From the NCBI RefSeq assembly GCF_014873535.1, contig NZ_JADBEF010000001.1, positions 9,486,001 through 9,550,000 on the forward strand: a DNA stretch of 64,000 nt, given 5' to 3'. This stretch comes from Nonomuraea africana. Its GTDB lineage: Bacteria; Actinomycetota; Actinomycetes; Streptosporangiales; Streptosporangiaceae. A program made the position numbers and the translations under genes. Shown here one piece after another: positions 41,310 through 48,591 of the stretch; within the stretch, counting starts at the first letter, position 1, and every line of letters starts with the position of its first letter. The notes beneath the pieces are model-generated. The model was not told where the DNA came from. It did not search any database and saw nothing but the letters and a program-made list of their open reading frames with translations.

Positions 41310-42743
41310 CTATTCGCCGATGTAGTGCATGACGTGCTTGACGCGGGTGTAGTCGTGCAGGCCGAAGACCGACAGGTCCTTGCCGTAGCCCGAGTGCTTG
41401 AAACCGCCGTGCGGCATTTCGGAGACGAACGGAATGTGAGTGTTGACCCAGACCACGCCGAAGTCGAGCTTGTTGGACATCCGCATGGCCCTGCCGTGGT
41501 CGGAGGTCCACACCGAGCCGGACAGGCCGTACTGCACGCCGTTGGCCTTGGCCAGGGCGTCGGCCTCGTCGGTGAAGGTCTGGACGGTGATGACCGGGCC
41601 GAAGACCTCGTTCTGCACCATCTCGTCGTCCTGCTGGAGGCCGTCGACGATGGTCGGAGCGAAGAAGTAGCCCCTGTCACCGACGCGGTGACCGCCGGTG
41701 AGGACCTTGGCGTGCGCGGGGAGCCGCTCGAAGAACCCGGAGACCTTGGCCAACTGGTTCTCGTTGTTGAGCGGTCCGTACAGCGCGTCCTCGTTGGACA
41801 GGTCGCCGGTGACGGTGTTGGCCGCCGCCTCGGTGAGAGCGGTGACGAACTCGTCGTGGACGCTCTCGTGGACCAGCACGCGGCAGGCCGCGGTGCAGTC
41901 CTGGCCGGCGTTGTAGAGACCGGCGGTGGCGATCGACTCGGCGGCGCCCTTGAGGTCCTTGACGTCGTCGAAGACCACGACCGGGGCCTTGCCGCCCAGC
42001 TCGAGGTGGACGCGCTTCAGGTCGTCGGCGGCGCTCCTGGCGACGGCCATGCCCGCGCCGACGGAGCCGGTGATGGCGACCATCGAGGCGGTCGGGTGGC
42101 TGACGACGAGCGCGCCGGTCTCACGGTCACCGGTGACGACGTTGAACACGCCGGCCGGGAGCACGCTGCCGAGGATCTCGGCGAGCTTGACCGTGGAGGC
42201 CGGAGTGGTGTCGGACGGCTTGAGCACGATGGTGTTGCCCGCGGCCAGCGCGGGGGCGATCTTCCAGACCGCCATCATCATCGGGTAGTTCCACGGGGTC
42301 ACCTGGCCGATGACGCCCACGGGCTCGTGACGGATGACGCTGGTGTGCTCGGCGAGGAACTCGCCGGCCGTGGGACCCTCGAGCGTGCGCGCCGCTCCCG
42401 CGAAGAAGCGAAAGTGGTCGGCGGCCACGGGGGTCTCGTCCTCGGCCATGCGGGCTCGGGGCTTGCCGGTGTTGAGGCACTCGGCCTCGTTGATCTCGTC
42501 GGCCCGCGCCTCGATCGCGTCAGCGACCTTCAGCAGCAGGCCGGCGCGCTCGCCCGGCGTGGTCTGCCCCCACGATTCGAACGCGGCGGCCGCGGCGGCG
42601 TAAGCCGCGTCGACATCTTCCTGCCCGGAGATCGGGGCCTGGAGGTAGGCCTCGCCCGTGCAGGGGTCGATGATGTCGGAGAATCGGCCGCTCTTGGCGT
42701 CCACGAACTCACCGTTGATGAAGTTCTGCAGACGGGTGGTCAA
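41310..42743 (-). CDS. Aldehyde dehydrogenase (gamma-aminobutyraldehyde dehydrogenase-like)
   Basis: A 477-aa NAD(P)-dependent aldehyde dehydrogenase. The catalytic Cys is in YNAGQDCTAACR (about 280) and the general base Glu in HLELGGKAP (about 246). TPWNYPMMMAVWKIAPALAA and the GSVGAG cofactor loop are present. It most resembles PatD/PuuC-type enzymes oxidising 4-aminobutanal to GABA, which fits the downstream potABCD genes. The start is TTG at 42743, with GGAGG 6 bases upstream. It is the first gene of the operon and divergent from an Lrp regulator. Confidence 0.9.
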   Translation of the reverse strand: MTTRLQNFINGEFVDAKSGRFSDIIDPCTGEAYLQAPISGQEDVDAAYAAAAAAFESWGQTTPGERAGLLLKVADAIEARADEINEAECLNTGKPRARMAEDETPVAADHFRFFAGAARTLEGPTAGEFLAEHTSVIRHEPVGVIGQVTPWNYPMMMAVWKIAPALAAGNTIVLKPSDTTPASTVKLAEILGSVLPAGVFNVVTGDRETGALVVSHPTASMVAITGSVGAGMAVARSAADDLKRVHLELGGKAPVVVFDDVKDLKGAAESIATAGLYNAGQDCTAACRVLVHESVHDEFVTALTEAAANTVTGDLSNEDALYGPLNNENQLAKVSGFFERLPAHAKVLTGGHRVGDRGYFFAPTIVDGLQQDDEMVQNEVFGPVITVQTFTDEADALAKANGVQYGLSGSVWTSDHGRAMRMSNKLDFGVVWVNTHIPFVSEMPHGGFKHSGYGKDLSVFGLHDYTRVKHVMHYIGE

Positions 42744-42926
42744 CGTTGACCTCCTGGTGAGGTGGCTGAGTTGTCGCGACTCTGACAGAGGGCCAGCATG
42801 ACGACAAGGGATTTCGTTGTGAATATATCAAATTGCTACGAATTCGCTTGACTGAGACCCTAGAACTGACAACATGTCGCATCAGGACCGCACCAGCAAT
42901 GTGCGGCGAGGAGGGATTGCCCCCAA
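42744..42926. promoter_or_regulatory. Divergent promoter region between polyamine operon and Lrp gene
   Basis: An AT-rich stretch at 42815-42875. On the minus strand TATATT (42825-42830 region) is a -10 candidate for the aldehyde dehydrogenase. On the plus strand TTGACT (42848-42853) is a -35 candidate for the Lrp gene. TTGTGAATATATCAA and ACGAATTCG are dyad-like and possible Lrp sites. Confidence 0.5.
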
Positions 42927-43421
42927 ATGACGACCCCGCCCAAGGTACGCAGGGACTCAGACGTCCGGCCTACCCAGGTCGTGCTCGACGACCTCTCCAA
43001 GCGGATCATCGAGGAGCTCCAGGAGGACGGCCGCAAGCCGTACGCGGCGATCGGCAAGGCAGTCGGCCTGTCGGAGGCCGCGGTGCGCCAGCGCGTGCAG
43101 CGGCTGCAGACCGACGGGGTCATGCAGATCGTCGCCGTCACCGATCCGCTGACGCTCGGCTTCCCCCGCCAGGCGATGATCGGCATCAACTGCGAGGGAG
43201 ACCTGGACAGGATCGCGGACGAGCTGGCGTCGATCGAGGAGATCGACTACGTGGTGCTGACGGCAGGTTCCTTCGACGTGATCGTCGAGGTGGTCTGCGA
43301 GGGCGACCGCCACCTGCTGGAGATCCTCGGCAAGATCCGCGCCATCCCGGCGGTCCGCGCGACCGAGTCCTTCGTCTACCTGAAACTCCGCAAGCAGACG
43401 TACTCCTGGGGAACCCGCTAG
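42927..43421 (+). CDS. Lrp/AsnC-family transcriptional regulator
   Basis: A 164-aa regulator. The HTH spans about 20-75 (LDDLSKRIIEELQEDGRKPY, AAIGKAVGLSEAAVRQRVQR) and the RAM/AsnC effector domain 80-160 (MIGINCEGDLDRIADELASI, VVLTAGSFDVIVEVVCEGD). It is divergent from the polyamine operon and is the likely regulator of it, responding to a polyamine or an amino-acid product such as GABA (inference). Confidence 0.92.
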   Translation: MTTPPKVRRDSDVRPTQVVLDDLSKRIIEELQEDGRKPYAAIGKAVGLSEAAVRQRVQRLQTDGVMQIVAVTDPLTLGFPRQAMIGINCEGDLDRIADELASIEEIDYVVLTAGSFDVIVEVVCEGDRHLLEILGKIRAIPAVRATESFVYLKLRKQTYSWGTR

Positions 43422-43606
43422 GCCTGGAGCCCGAACGCCGAAGGGGTGTTGCCATGAGGCGCGCCTGTGCTGGTACTCAGTGCCCGCAGCCATGAGCACG
43501 CTGATGGGGGCCACGGCTTCCTGGAGGGCTTGACCCCGCGCTCCTGCCTGCGCTCGCGCACTAGATCCATGACTGCTTGGGTGGTCGTAGCGAAATACTG
43601 GATCGC

Positions 43607-44461
43607 ATGAGAGTCGAGTTCGAGGTCGACGGCAGCACGCTCGTCGGCGACCTGAGGATCCCCGGCGGCGAGGGGCCGCGTCCCGCGCTGGTGTTCACCG
43701 GGCCCTTCACCGGGGTCCGCGACCAGGTGACCGGGCTGTACGCCGAGCGGCTGACCGGCAAGGGCTACGTCACGCTGGCCTTCGATCATCGCAACTGGGG
43801 CGAGTCGGGCGGCCGGCCCCGCTCGCACGAGGATCCACAGGGCAAGCTGAACGATCTCCGGGCCGCCGTCTCCCTGCTTCGCGGCCGGCCCGAGGTGGAT
43901 CCCGAGCGGATCGGCGCGGTCGGCATCTGCCTGGGCGGCGGCTACGCGCTCAAGTTCGCCGCATTCGACCCCAGGGTGAAGGCGTTCGCGGGCATCGCGG
44001 GGGCCTACAACCACCCGTACGGCAGGCACTACGAGTCCGTCCTCGCCGACCTCACCCAGGTGCTGGAGCGACAGGACCGGGGAGGTCCGGTCGAGTACCT
44101 GCCCGCCGTGGCCGAGGAGGGCGAGGCCGCGATGCCCGGCGACGAGCCCTACGCCTACTACGGGGCCACCGCCTCGCCGTCCTGGAAGAACCAGGTGACC
44201 AGGGCAAGCATCCGCGAGCTGGTCACCATGGACAACATGATGGGCGCCGACTTCCTGTCGCCCACGCCCGGCCTGATCGTGCACGGGGTGATCGACAGGT
44301 TCTGCTCGCCGGAGGGGGCCGAAGAGGCCTACAAGCGGATGGGCCGGCCCAAGAAGCTCGTCTGGCTGGACGCCAGGAGGCACATCGACCTCTACGACGC
44401 CGAGCCGTACGTCACGCAGGCCGTGGAGGCGACCGCCGAGTTCATGGACGAGCACGTGTAA
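43607..44461 (+). CDS. Alpha/beta hydrolase
   Basis: A 284-aa hydrolase of the dienelactone-hydrolase/acetyl-xylan-esterase-like group. The oxyanion region is LVFTGPFTGVRDQV, FDHRNWGESGGRPRS follows, and the nucleophile elbow is GICLGGGYA (Cys in place of Ser, as in dienelactone hydrolases). The acid is probably in GVIDRFCSP and the base His in RRHIDLYD. No signal peptide. The substrate is unknown. The 185 bases before it (43422-43606) show no gene, only degenerate open frames. Confidence 0.8.
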   Translation: MRVEFEVDGSTLVGDLRIPGGEGPRPALVFTGPFTGVRDQVTGLYAERLTGKGYVTLAFDHRNWGESGGRPRSHEDPQGKLNDLRAAVSLLRGRPEVDPERIGAVGICLGGGYALKFAAFDPRVKAFAGIAGAYNHPYGRHYESVLADLTQVLERQDRGGPVEYLPAVAEEGEAAMPGDEPYAYYGATASPSWKNQVTRASIRELVTMDNMMGADFLSPTPGLIVHGVIDRFCSPEGAEEAYKRMGRPKKLVWLDARRHIDLYDAEPYVTQAVEATAEFMDEHV

Positions 44462-44491
44462 CCGTCGATCTTCAGGGAAAAGACCGGACCT

Positions 44492-44514
44492 ACCCCCGTA
44501 TTGAGCACGGGGGT
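44492..44514. terminator. Hairpin after the alpha/beta hydrolase
   Basis: ACCCCCGT, a 7-nt loop, then ACGGGGGT: an 8-bp perfect stem 30 bases after the hydrolase stop and only 5 bases before the next start codon. Confidence 0.55.
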
Positions 44515-44519
44515 GGGAT

Positions 44520-45443
44520 GTGCGGTGCGCGGCCTTGGCGGCTCTCACAGTCATGGTCGCGAGCTGCGGCCTGGCCCAGGAGCCCACGCCCAAGCTGGCG
44601 CGGGTCCGGCTGGTCCTGCCGGGGATCTGCACGGAGACCTACACCGACAAGGCCGCCGCCGCCAGGGCCCGCGCCGCGCTCAAGGCCGAAGCCCGGCGCT
44701 TCCTCGCCAGACAGCCGGGCAGGGTCGTCTACCTGGCCCGTGACCTGCGCACCGGCGCCACCGTGGGACACGGCGAGCACCAGCACGACATGATCACGGC
44801 GAGCGGCTCCAAGGTCGACATCCTCACCGCTCTGCTGGGTCGCCGCCACCGCCTGTCCGAAGCGGAGAACGACCTGGCCACGCGCATGATCAGGGAGAGC
44901 GACAACCGCGCGGCGGACGCGCTGTGGTGGCGGGTGGGCGGCGGCGCCGGCATGAGCCGCCTCTACCACCGCCTCGGCCTGCGGGAGACGACGCCGGGGG
45001 CCGGCAAGTACTGGGGCGGCACCAGCACCAGCCCCGCCGACCGGGTCAAGCTGATGGACCTGCTGGTTCGTGGTGGAGCGGGCCTGCGCGACGACGACAG
45101 GGCGCGGGTGCTGGCGCTGATGGAGCGGGTCCAGCCCGACCAGAGGTGGGGGATCAGCGCGGCGGCCAGGCCCGGTGACAGGGTGGCGCTCAAGAACGGC
45201 TGGACGCCGCGGCCCTTCGTCAGGAACACCTGGGCGGTGACCAGCTACGGGCGGATCCACGGGCCAGGGCGAGATCTGCTGCTGGCCGTACAGACCGATC
45301 AGCAGCCCAGCCACGGCACCGGGATCAGGGCCATCGAGGGCCTGGCCAGGCTGGTCGGTTCGCGGATCGGCGCGCTGGACCCGACGCGGACGCGCCGCTG
45401 CGTCAAGGAGCGCGAACTGCTGCGCGGCCCTAGACGGTCCTGA
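44520..45443 (+). CDS. Class A beta-lactamase-like serine hydrolase lipoprotein
   Basis: A 307-aa exported protein: a short hydrophobic signal ends in VASC with Cys16, a lipobox. Class A-type motifs are in order: Ser95-x-x-Lys98 (SGSK), SDN at 127-129 (ESDNRAADALW) and KNG at 225-227 in place of KTG. This matches the beta-lactamase2 family (class A-like), many of which are not true beta-lactamases; no clear Glu166 omega-loop motif is seen. GTG start. Its 3' end overlaps the frameshifted gene on the other strand by 14 bases. Confidence 0.78.
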   Translation: MRCAALAALTVMVASCGLAQEPTPKLARVRLVLPGICTETYTDKAAAARARAALKAEARRFLARQPGRVVYLARDLRTGATVGHGEHQHDMITASGSKVDILTALLGRRHRLSEAENDLATRMIRESDNRAADALWWRVGGGAGMSRLYHRLGLRETTPGAGKYWGGTSTSPADRVKLMDLLVRGGAGLRDDDRARVLALMERVQPDQRWGISAAARPGDRVALKNGWTPRPFVRNTWAVTSYGRIHGPGRDLLLAVQTDQQPSHGTGIRAIEGLARLVGSRIGALDPTRTRRCVKERELLRGPRRS

Positions 45444-45698
45444 CGAACGCGCCCGCCTCCGCGATCGCGGCCATGCCCTCCCTGGCCAGGTCGGCGAAGA
45501 CCTGCACCCCAGCCCGGCGACCCTGGCGGTCCTGGTGCCGCGCGGCGGGCGCAGGACCACGGCCAGGAGGTCGATGACTGAGGCGAACCTCACAAGGCTG
45601 AGCGGAGTCCAGGCCAGCAGCGGGTAGACGAGCAGCCGGGCCAGCCACGGCATCAGGCGCGAGCCCAGACTGCCGCCTGGACGTTCTTCCATCGCCAT
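45430..45698 (-). pseudogene. Frameshifted small membrane-associated protein gene
   Basis: From the ATG at 45698 one frame reads MAMEERPGGSLGSRLMPWLA, then LLVYPLLAWTPLSLVRFASV and IDLLAVVLRPPRG, a plausible N-terminus with one hydrophobic helix. Around 45500-45530 the coding pattern moves to another frame, which ends in VQVFADLAREGMAAIAEAGA and FVRTV before TAG at 45430. Joined, they give a normal-looking protein of about 88 residues. Either a one-base indel inactivated the gene or there is a sequencing error. No family recognised. Confidence 0.5.
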
Positions 45699-45709
45699 GC
45701 ATCGATTAA

Positions 45710-45729
45710 AATAGATTTTTGGTTCTATT
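45710..45729. promoter_or_regulatory. AT-rich inverted repeat between the frameshifted gene and an MFS gene
   Basis: AATAGA-8 nt-TCTATT within the only AT-rich stretch of the divergent interval. An operator or promoter candidate for one or both genes. The bases from there to 45823 form the leader of the MFS gene and show no separate gene. Confidence 0.4.
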
Positions 45730-45823
45730 GGCAGACCGCACGGCGGCCGCAGCGCGGTATCTACCCCGGTCGACAGAAGCCCATCATGATGCCCATCACG
45801 ATGGTGCTCCCGGGGGTTCCCGC

Positions 45824-47041
45824 TTGAAGTCCTACCTGAACGTCCTCGCCACGCCCGGCGCGTGGCGCTTCCTGGCGCCCGCGCTCGTGGCCCGCCTGCC
45901 GTACGCGATGCTGCAGATGGGCATCCTGCTGCTGGTGCAGTGGTCCACCGGCTCGTACGGCGCGGCAGGCGTGGCCTCGGCCGCCGCCGCCATCTCACAG
46001 GCCGTCATCGGCCCGCAGACCGGCCGCCTGGCCGACAGGTACGGCCAGGCGCGCGTGCTGCTGCCGCAGGTCGCGGTGCACGCGCTCGCCCTCGGCGGGC
46101 TGCTGGCGCTGGCCGCCGCGCACGCCCCCGTGGCGCTGCTCGTGCTCACCGCCGCGCTGGCGGGAGCATCGCTGCCGCAGGTCGGCGCGATGGTCAGGGC
46201 CCGCTGGTCGCACACGCTCGGCGGCTCGGGCAAGCTCGGCACCGCCTTCGCCGTCGAGTCGATCACCGACGAGCTCACCTTCACTCTGGCGCCCGTGCTG
46301 CTGGTGACGCTCTCGACGGTCTTCTCGCCCGTCGTGGCCCTGGTGGTCGCGCTCACGCTCATCGTCACGGGCACCGTCGGCTTCGCGGTCACCCGGGTGG
46401 GCGCCCCGGAACCGATGCCGGTCAAGGTGCGCTCCAGCAAGGGGGTGCTGCGCCTGCGCGGGGTCGCGCTGCTCGCGCTGGGCTTCCTCGCGATGGGCTC
46501 GGTCTTCGGCAGCATGCAGGTCGGCATCACCTCCTACACCGCCCAGCTCGGCGTCCCCGCCGTCGCCGGGCCCATCTACGCCACCTTCTCGGGCGCCAGC
46601 GTGGTGGGCGGGCTGCTCTACGGCGCGGTCCGCTGGCGCGTCTCGGCACCGGCCCGTCTCGCCTGGGGCCTCGCCCTGCTCGCCGCGGCCACCAGCGCGC
46701 TGATGTTCGCGGGCTCGATCCCCCTCCTGTACGGCGCGGCCGGACTGGCGGGCCTCGTCATCGCGCCCGTCATCATCACCGGGTACACCATCATCGAGCG
46801 GCTGACGCCCGCCGAGGTGCGGACGGAGGCCTTCACCTGGCTGACCGGCGGGATCGGGCTCGGGCTGGCCACCGGCGCCTCGATCGCAGGACAGCTCGTC
46901 GACCACTTCGGCCCCTCGGTCGCCTTCGTGGTGCCGCCCCTGATGACCGGGCTGGCCGCCGTGCTGATCGTCACCCGCCTGCGCAGCCTGCGCCCGCTTC
47001 CCGAACCCGCCGCCGGTCAGCAGGCCGTGGGCCGTCGCTGA
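45824..47041 (+). CDS. MFS transporter (12 TM)
   Basis: A 405-aa MFS protein with about 12 hydrophobic segments. The loop motif is GRLADRYGQARVLLPQ. Other segments (SITDELTFTLAPVLL, YTIIERLTPAEVRTEAFTW) resemble MFS exporters of the sugar-efflux/drug type. The start is TTG at 45824, with GGGGG 7 bases upstream; codons further upstream look non-coding. The substrate is unknown. It converges with the DHA2 transporter gene. Confidence 0.82.
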   Translation: MKSYLNVLATPGAWRFLAPALVARLPYAMLQMGILLLVQWSTGSYGAAGVASAAAAISQAVIGPQTGRLADRYGQARVLLPQVAVHALALGGLLALAAAHAPVALLVLTAALAGASLPQVGAMVRARWSHTLGGSGKLGTAFAVESITDELTFTLAPVLLVTLSTVFSPVVALVVALTLIVTGTVGFAVTRVGAPEPMPVKVRSSKGVLRLRGVALLALGFLAMGSVFGSMQVGITSYTAQLGVPAVAGPIYATFSGASVVGGLLYGAVRWRVSAPARLAWGLALLAAATSALMFAGSIPLLYGAAGLAGLVIAPVIITGYTIIERLTPAEVRTEAFTWLTGGIGLGLATGASIAGQLVDHFGPSVAFVVPPLMTGLAAVLIVTRLRSLRPLPEPAAGQQAVGRR

Positions 47042-47073
47042 AGTCCGCCGGGTGGCTCAGCGGCGAGAACCGG

Positions 47074-48561
47074 TCAGGCGTGGGCGAGGACGTCCTCGGG
47101 GATGACCTTGGGCACGCCGCGCAGCGTTTGGAAGGCGACCCCGGCCAGCACCACCAGCAGCCCCGTGGTGGTGAGCGCGGTCAGCTGGAGCGCCTCGACG
47201 AAGGCCAGCTTGGCCGCCTCGATCACCGAGGGCGGGACCCGGTCGGCCACGCTGAGCGCGCCGCCGAGGCTGTCGGCGACCTGCGGCGGCAGCCCCGCGG
47301 GCAGCACGAGGTTGTCGCGGTAGGCCCCGGCCAGGATGCTGCCGAGAACCGCGATGCCGAGGGAGCCGCCCAGCTCGAAGGCGGTCTCGGAGAGCGCGGC
47401 CGCGGCCCCCGCGCGCTCCTTGGGCACGGCGGCCAGGATGGTGTCGTTGGTCACGGCGAACGTGAAGCCGATGCCGAGCCCGCCGACGATCATGCCGATC
47501 AGCAGGTAGCCGAAGGTCGTGGTGGTGTCGGCCTGGGTGTAGACGGCGAAGGAGCAGGCCGACATCAACAGGCCGAGCGCGACGACGGTGTTGCGTCCCC
47601 AGCGCATGACCAGCGGGGCGGCCAGCGCGCCGCCGACCGCGCCCGCCAGGCCGCCCGGCAGGGAGGCGAAGCCCGCCTGCAGCGGCGTCCAGCCCAGCAC
47701 GAGCTGCATGTACTGCGCGAAGATCAGACTGAGCGCGATCATCCCGAAGATGGCGAACAGGTTGGCGCCGACCGCGCCCGAGAACGCGCGGTACCGGAAG
47801 AGCCGCAGGTCGACCAGCGGTACGGCCAGCCGCGTCTGCCGCCACCCGAAGGCGACCAGGGACAGGACGGCCAGCAGGGCCGCGACCGCCACGTTGGCCG
47901 CGAAGCCGTCGATGACCCAGCTCTTGAGCGTGTAGACGGCCGACACCACACCGACGATCGACAGGACCACGCTCGCGGGGTCGATCCTCGCGGCGTGCGG
48001 GTTGCGCGACTCCGGCAGCACCAGGACCCCGCCGACCAGCACCAGTGCCATCACCGGCAGGTTGATCAGGAAGACGGAGCCCCACCAGAACGAGTTCAGC
48101 AGCAGGCCGCCCACGATCGGGCCGAGCGCGAAACCCGCCGCGCCCATGCCGCTCCAGATGCCCACCGCCATGGTCCGCTCGGCGGGGTCGGTGAAGACGT
48201 TGCGGATGATGGACAGCGTCGAGGGCATGATCGTGGCGCCCGCGACGCCGAGCAGCGCCCTCGACGCGATGAGCAGTTCGGCGCTGGGCGCGTAGGCGGT
48301 GACGGCCGAGGCGACGCCGAACGCGACGGCGCCGATCAGCAGCAGCTTCTTCCTGCCGATCCGGTCGCCCAGGTTGCCCATGGTGATCAGCAGGCCGGCC
48401 AGCGCGAAGCCGTACATGTCGCCGATCCACAGCTGCTGCGTCACGGTCGGGCTGAGGTCGGCGGTCAGCTTGGGCAGGGCGAGGTGGAGGACGGTCAGGT
48501 CGATGGCCAGCAACAGCTGGGCCAGGCAGGCGATGGCGAGACTGCCCCATTTCAGGTTCAT
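47074..48561 (-). CDS. MFS transporter, DHA2 family (14 TM)
   Basis: A 495-aa protein with about 14 hydrophobic segments. DHA2-type features: AIDLTVLHLALPKLTADL, NLGDRIGRKKLLLIG (motif A), and SRALLGVAGATIMPSTLSII with GPIVGGLLL (motif C). These proton-driven exporters remove drugs or self-made antibiotics. It begins 30 bases after the AfsR-type regulator gene on the same strand, so the regulator probably controls or is co-transcribed with it. Confidence 0.9.
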   Translation of the reverse strand: MNLKWGSLAIACLAQLLLAIDLTVLHLALPKLTADLSPTVTQQLWIGDMYGFALAGLLITMGNLGDRIGRKKLLLIGAVAFGVASAVTAYAPSAELLIASRALLGVAGATIMPSTLSIIRNVFTDPAERTMAVGIWSGMGAAGFALGPIVGGLLLNSFWWGSVFLINLPVMALVLVGGVLVLPESRNPHAARIDPASVVLSIVGVVSAVYTLKSWVIDGFAANVAVAALLAVLSLVAFGWRQTRLAVPLVDLRLFRYRAFSGAVGANLFAIFGMIALSLIFAQYMQLVLGWTPLQAGFASLPGGLAGAVGGALAAPLVMRWGRNTVVALGLLMSACSFAVYTQADTTTTFGYLLIGMIVGGLGIGFTFAVTNDTILAAVPKERAGAAAALSETAFELGGSLGIAVLGSILAGAYRDNLVLPAGLPPQVADSLGGALSVADRVPPSVIEAAKLAFVEALQLTALTTTGLLVVLAGVAFQTLRGVPKVIPEDVLAHA

Positions 48562-48591
48562 GCGGTCAGCGTCGGGGGCGCCGCTGACCGT

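Noticed and set aside
43422..43606. A transposase remnant between the Lrp and hydrolase genes
   Set aside because: The reverse reading gives a short helical stretch, but no DDE, HUH or tyrosine motif and no inverted repeats were visible.
44520..45443. A true antibiotic-resistance beta-lactamase
   Set aside because: KTG is replaced by KNG and no class A Glu166 motif is evident; only the general serine hydrolase fold can be supported.
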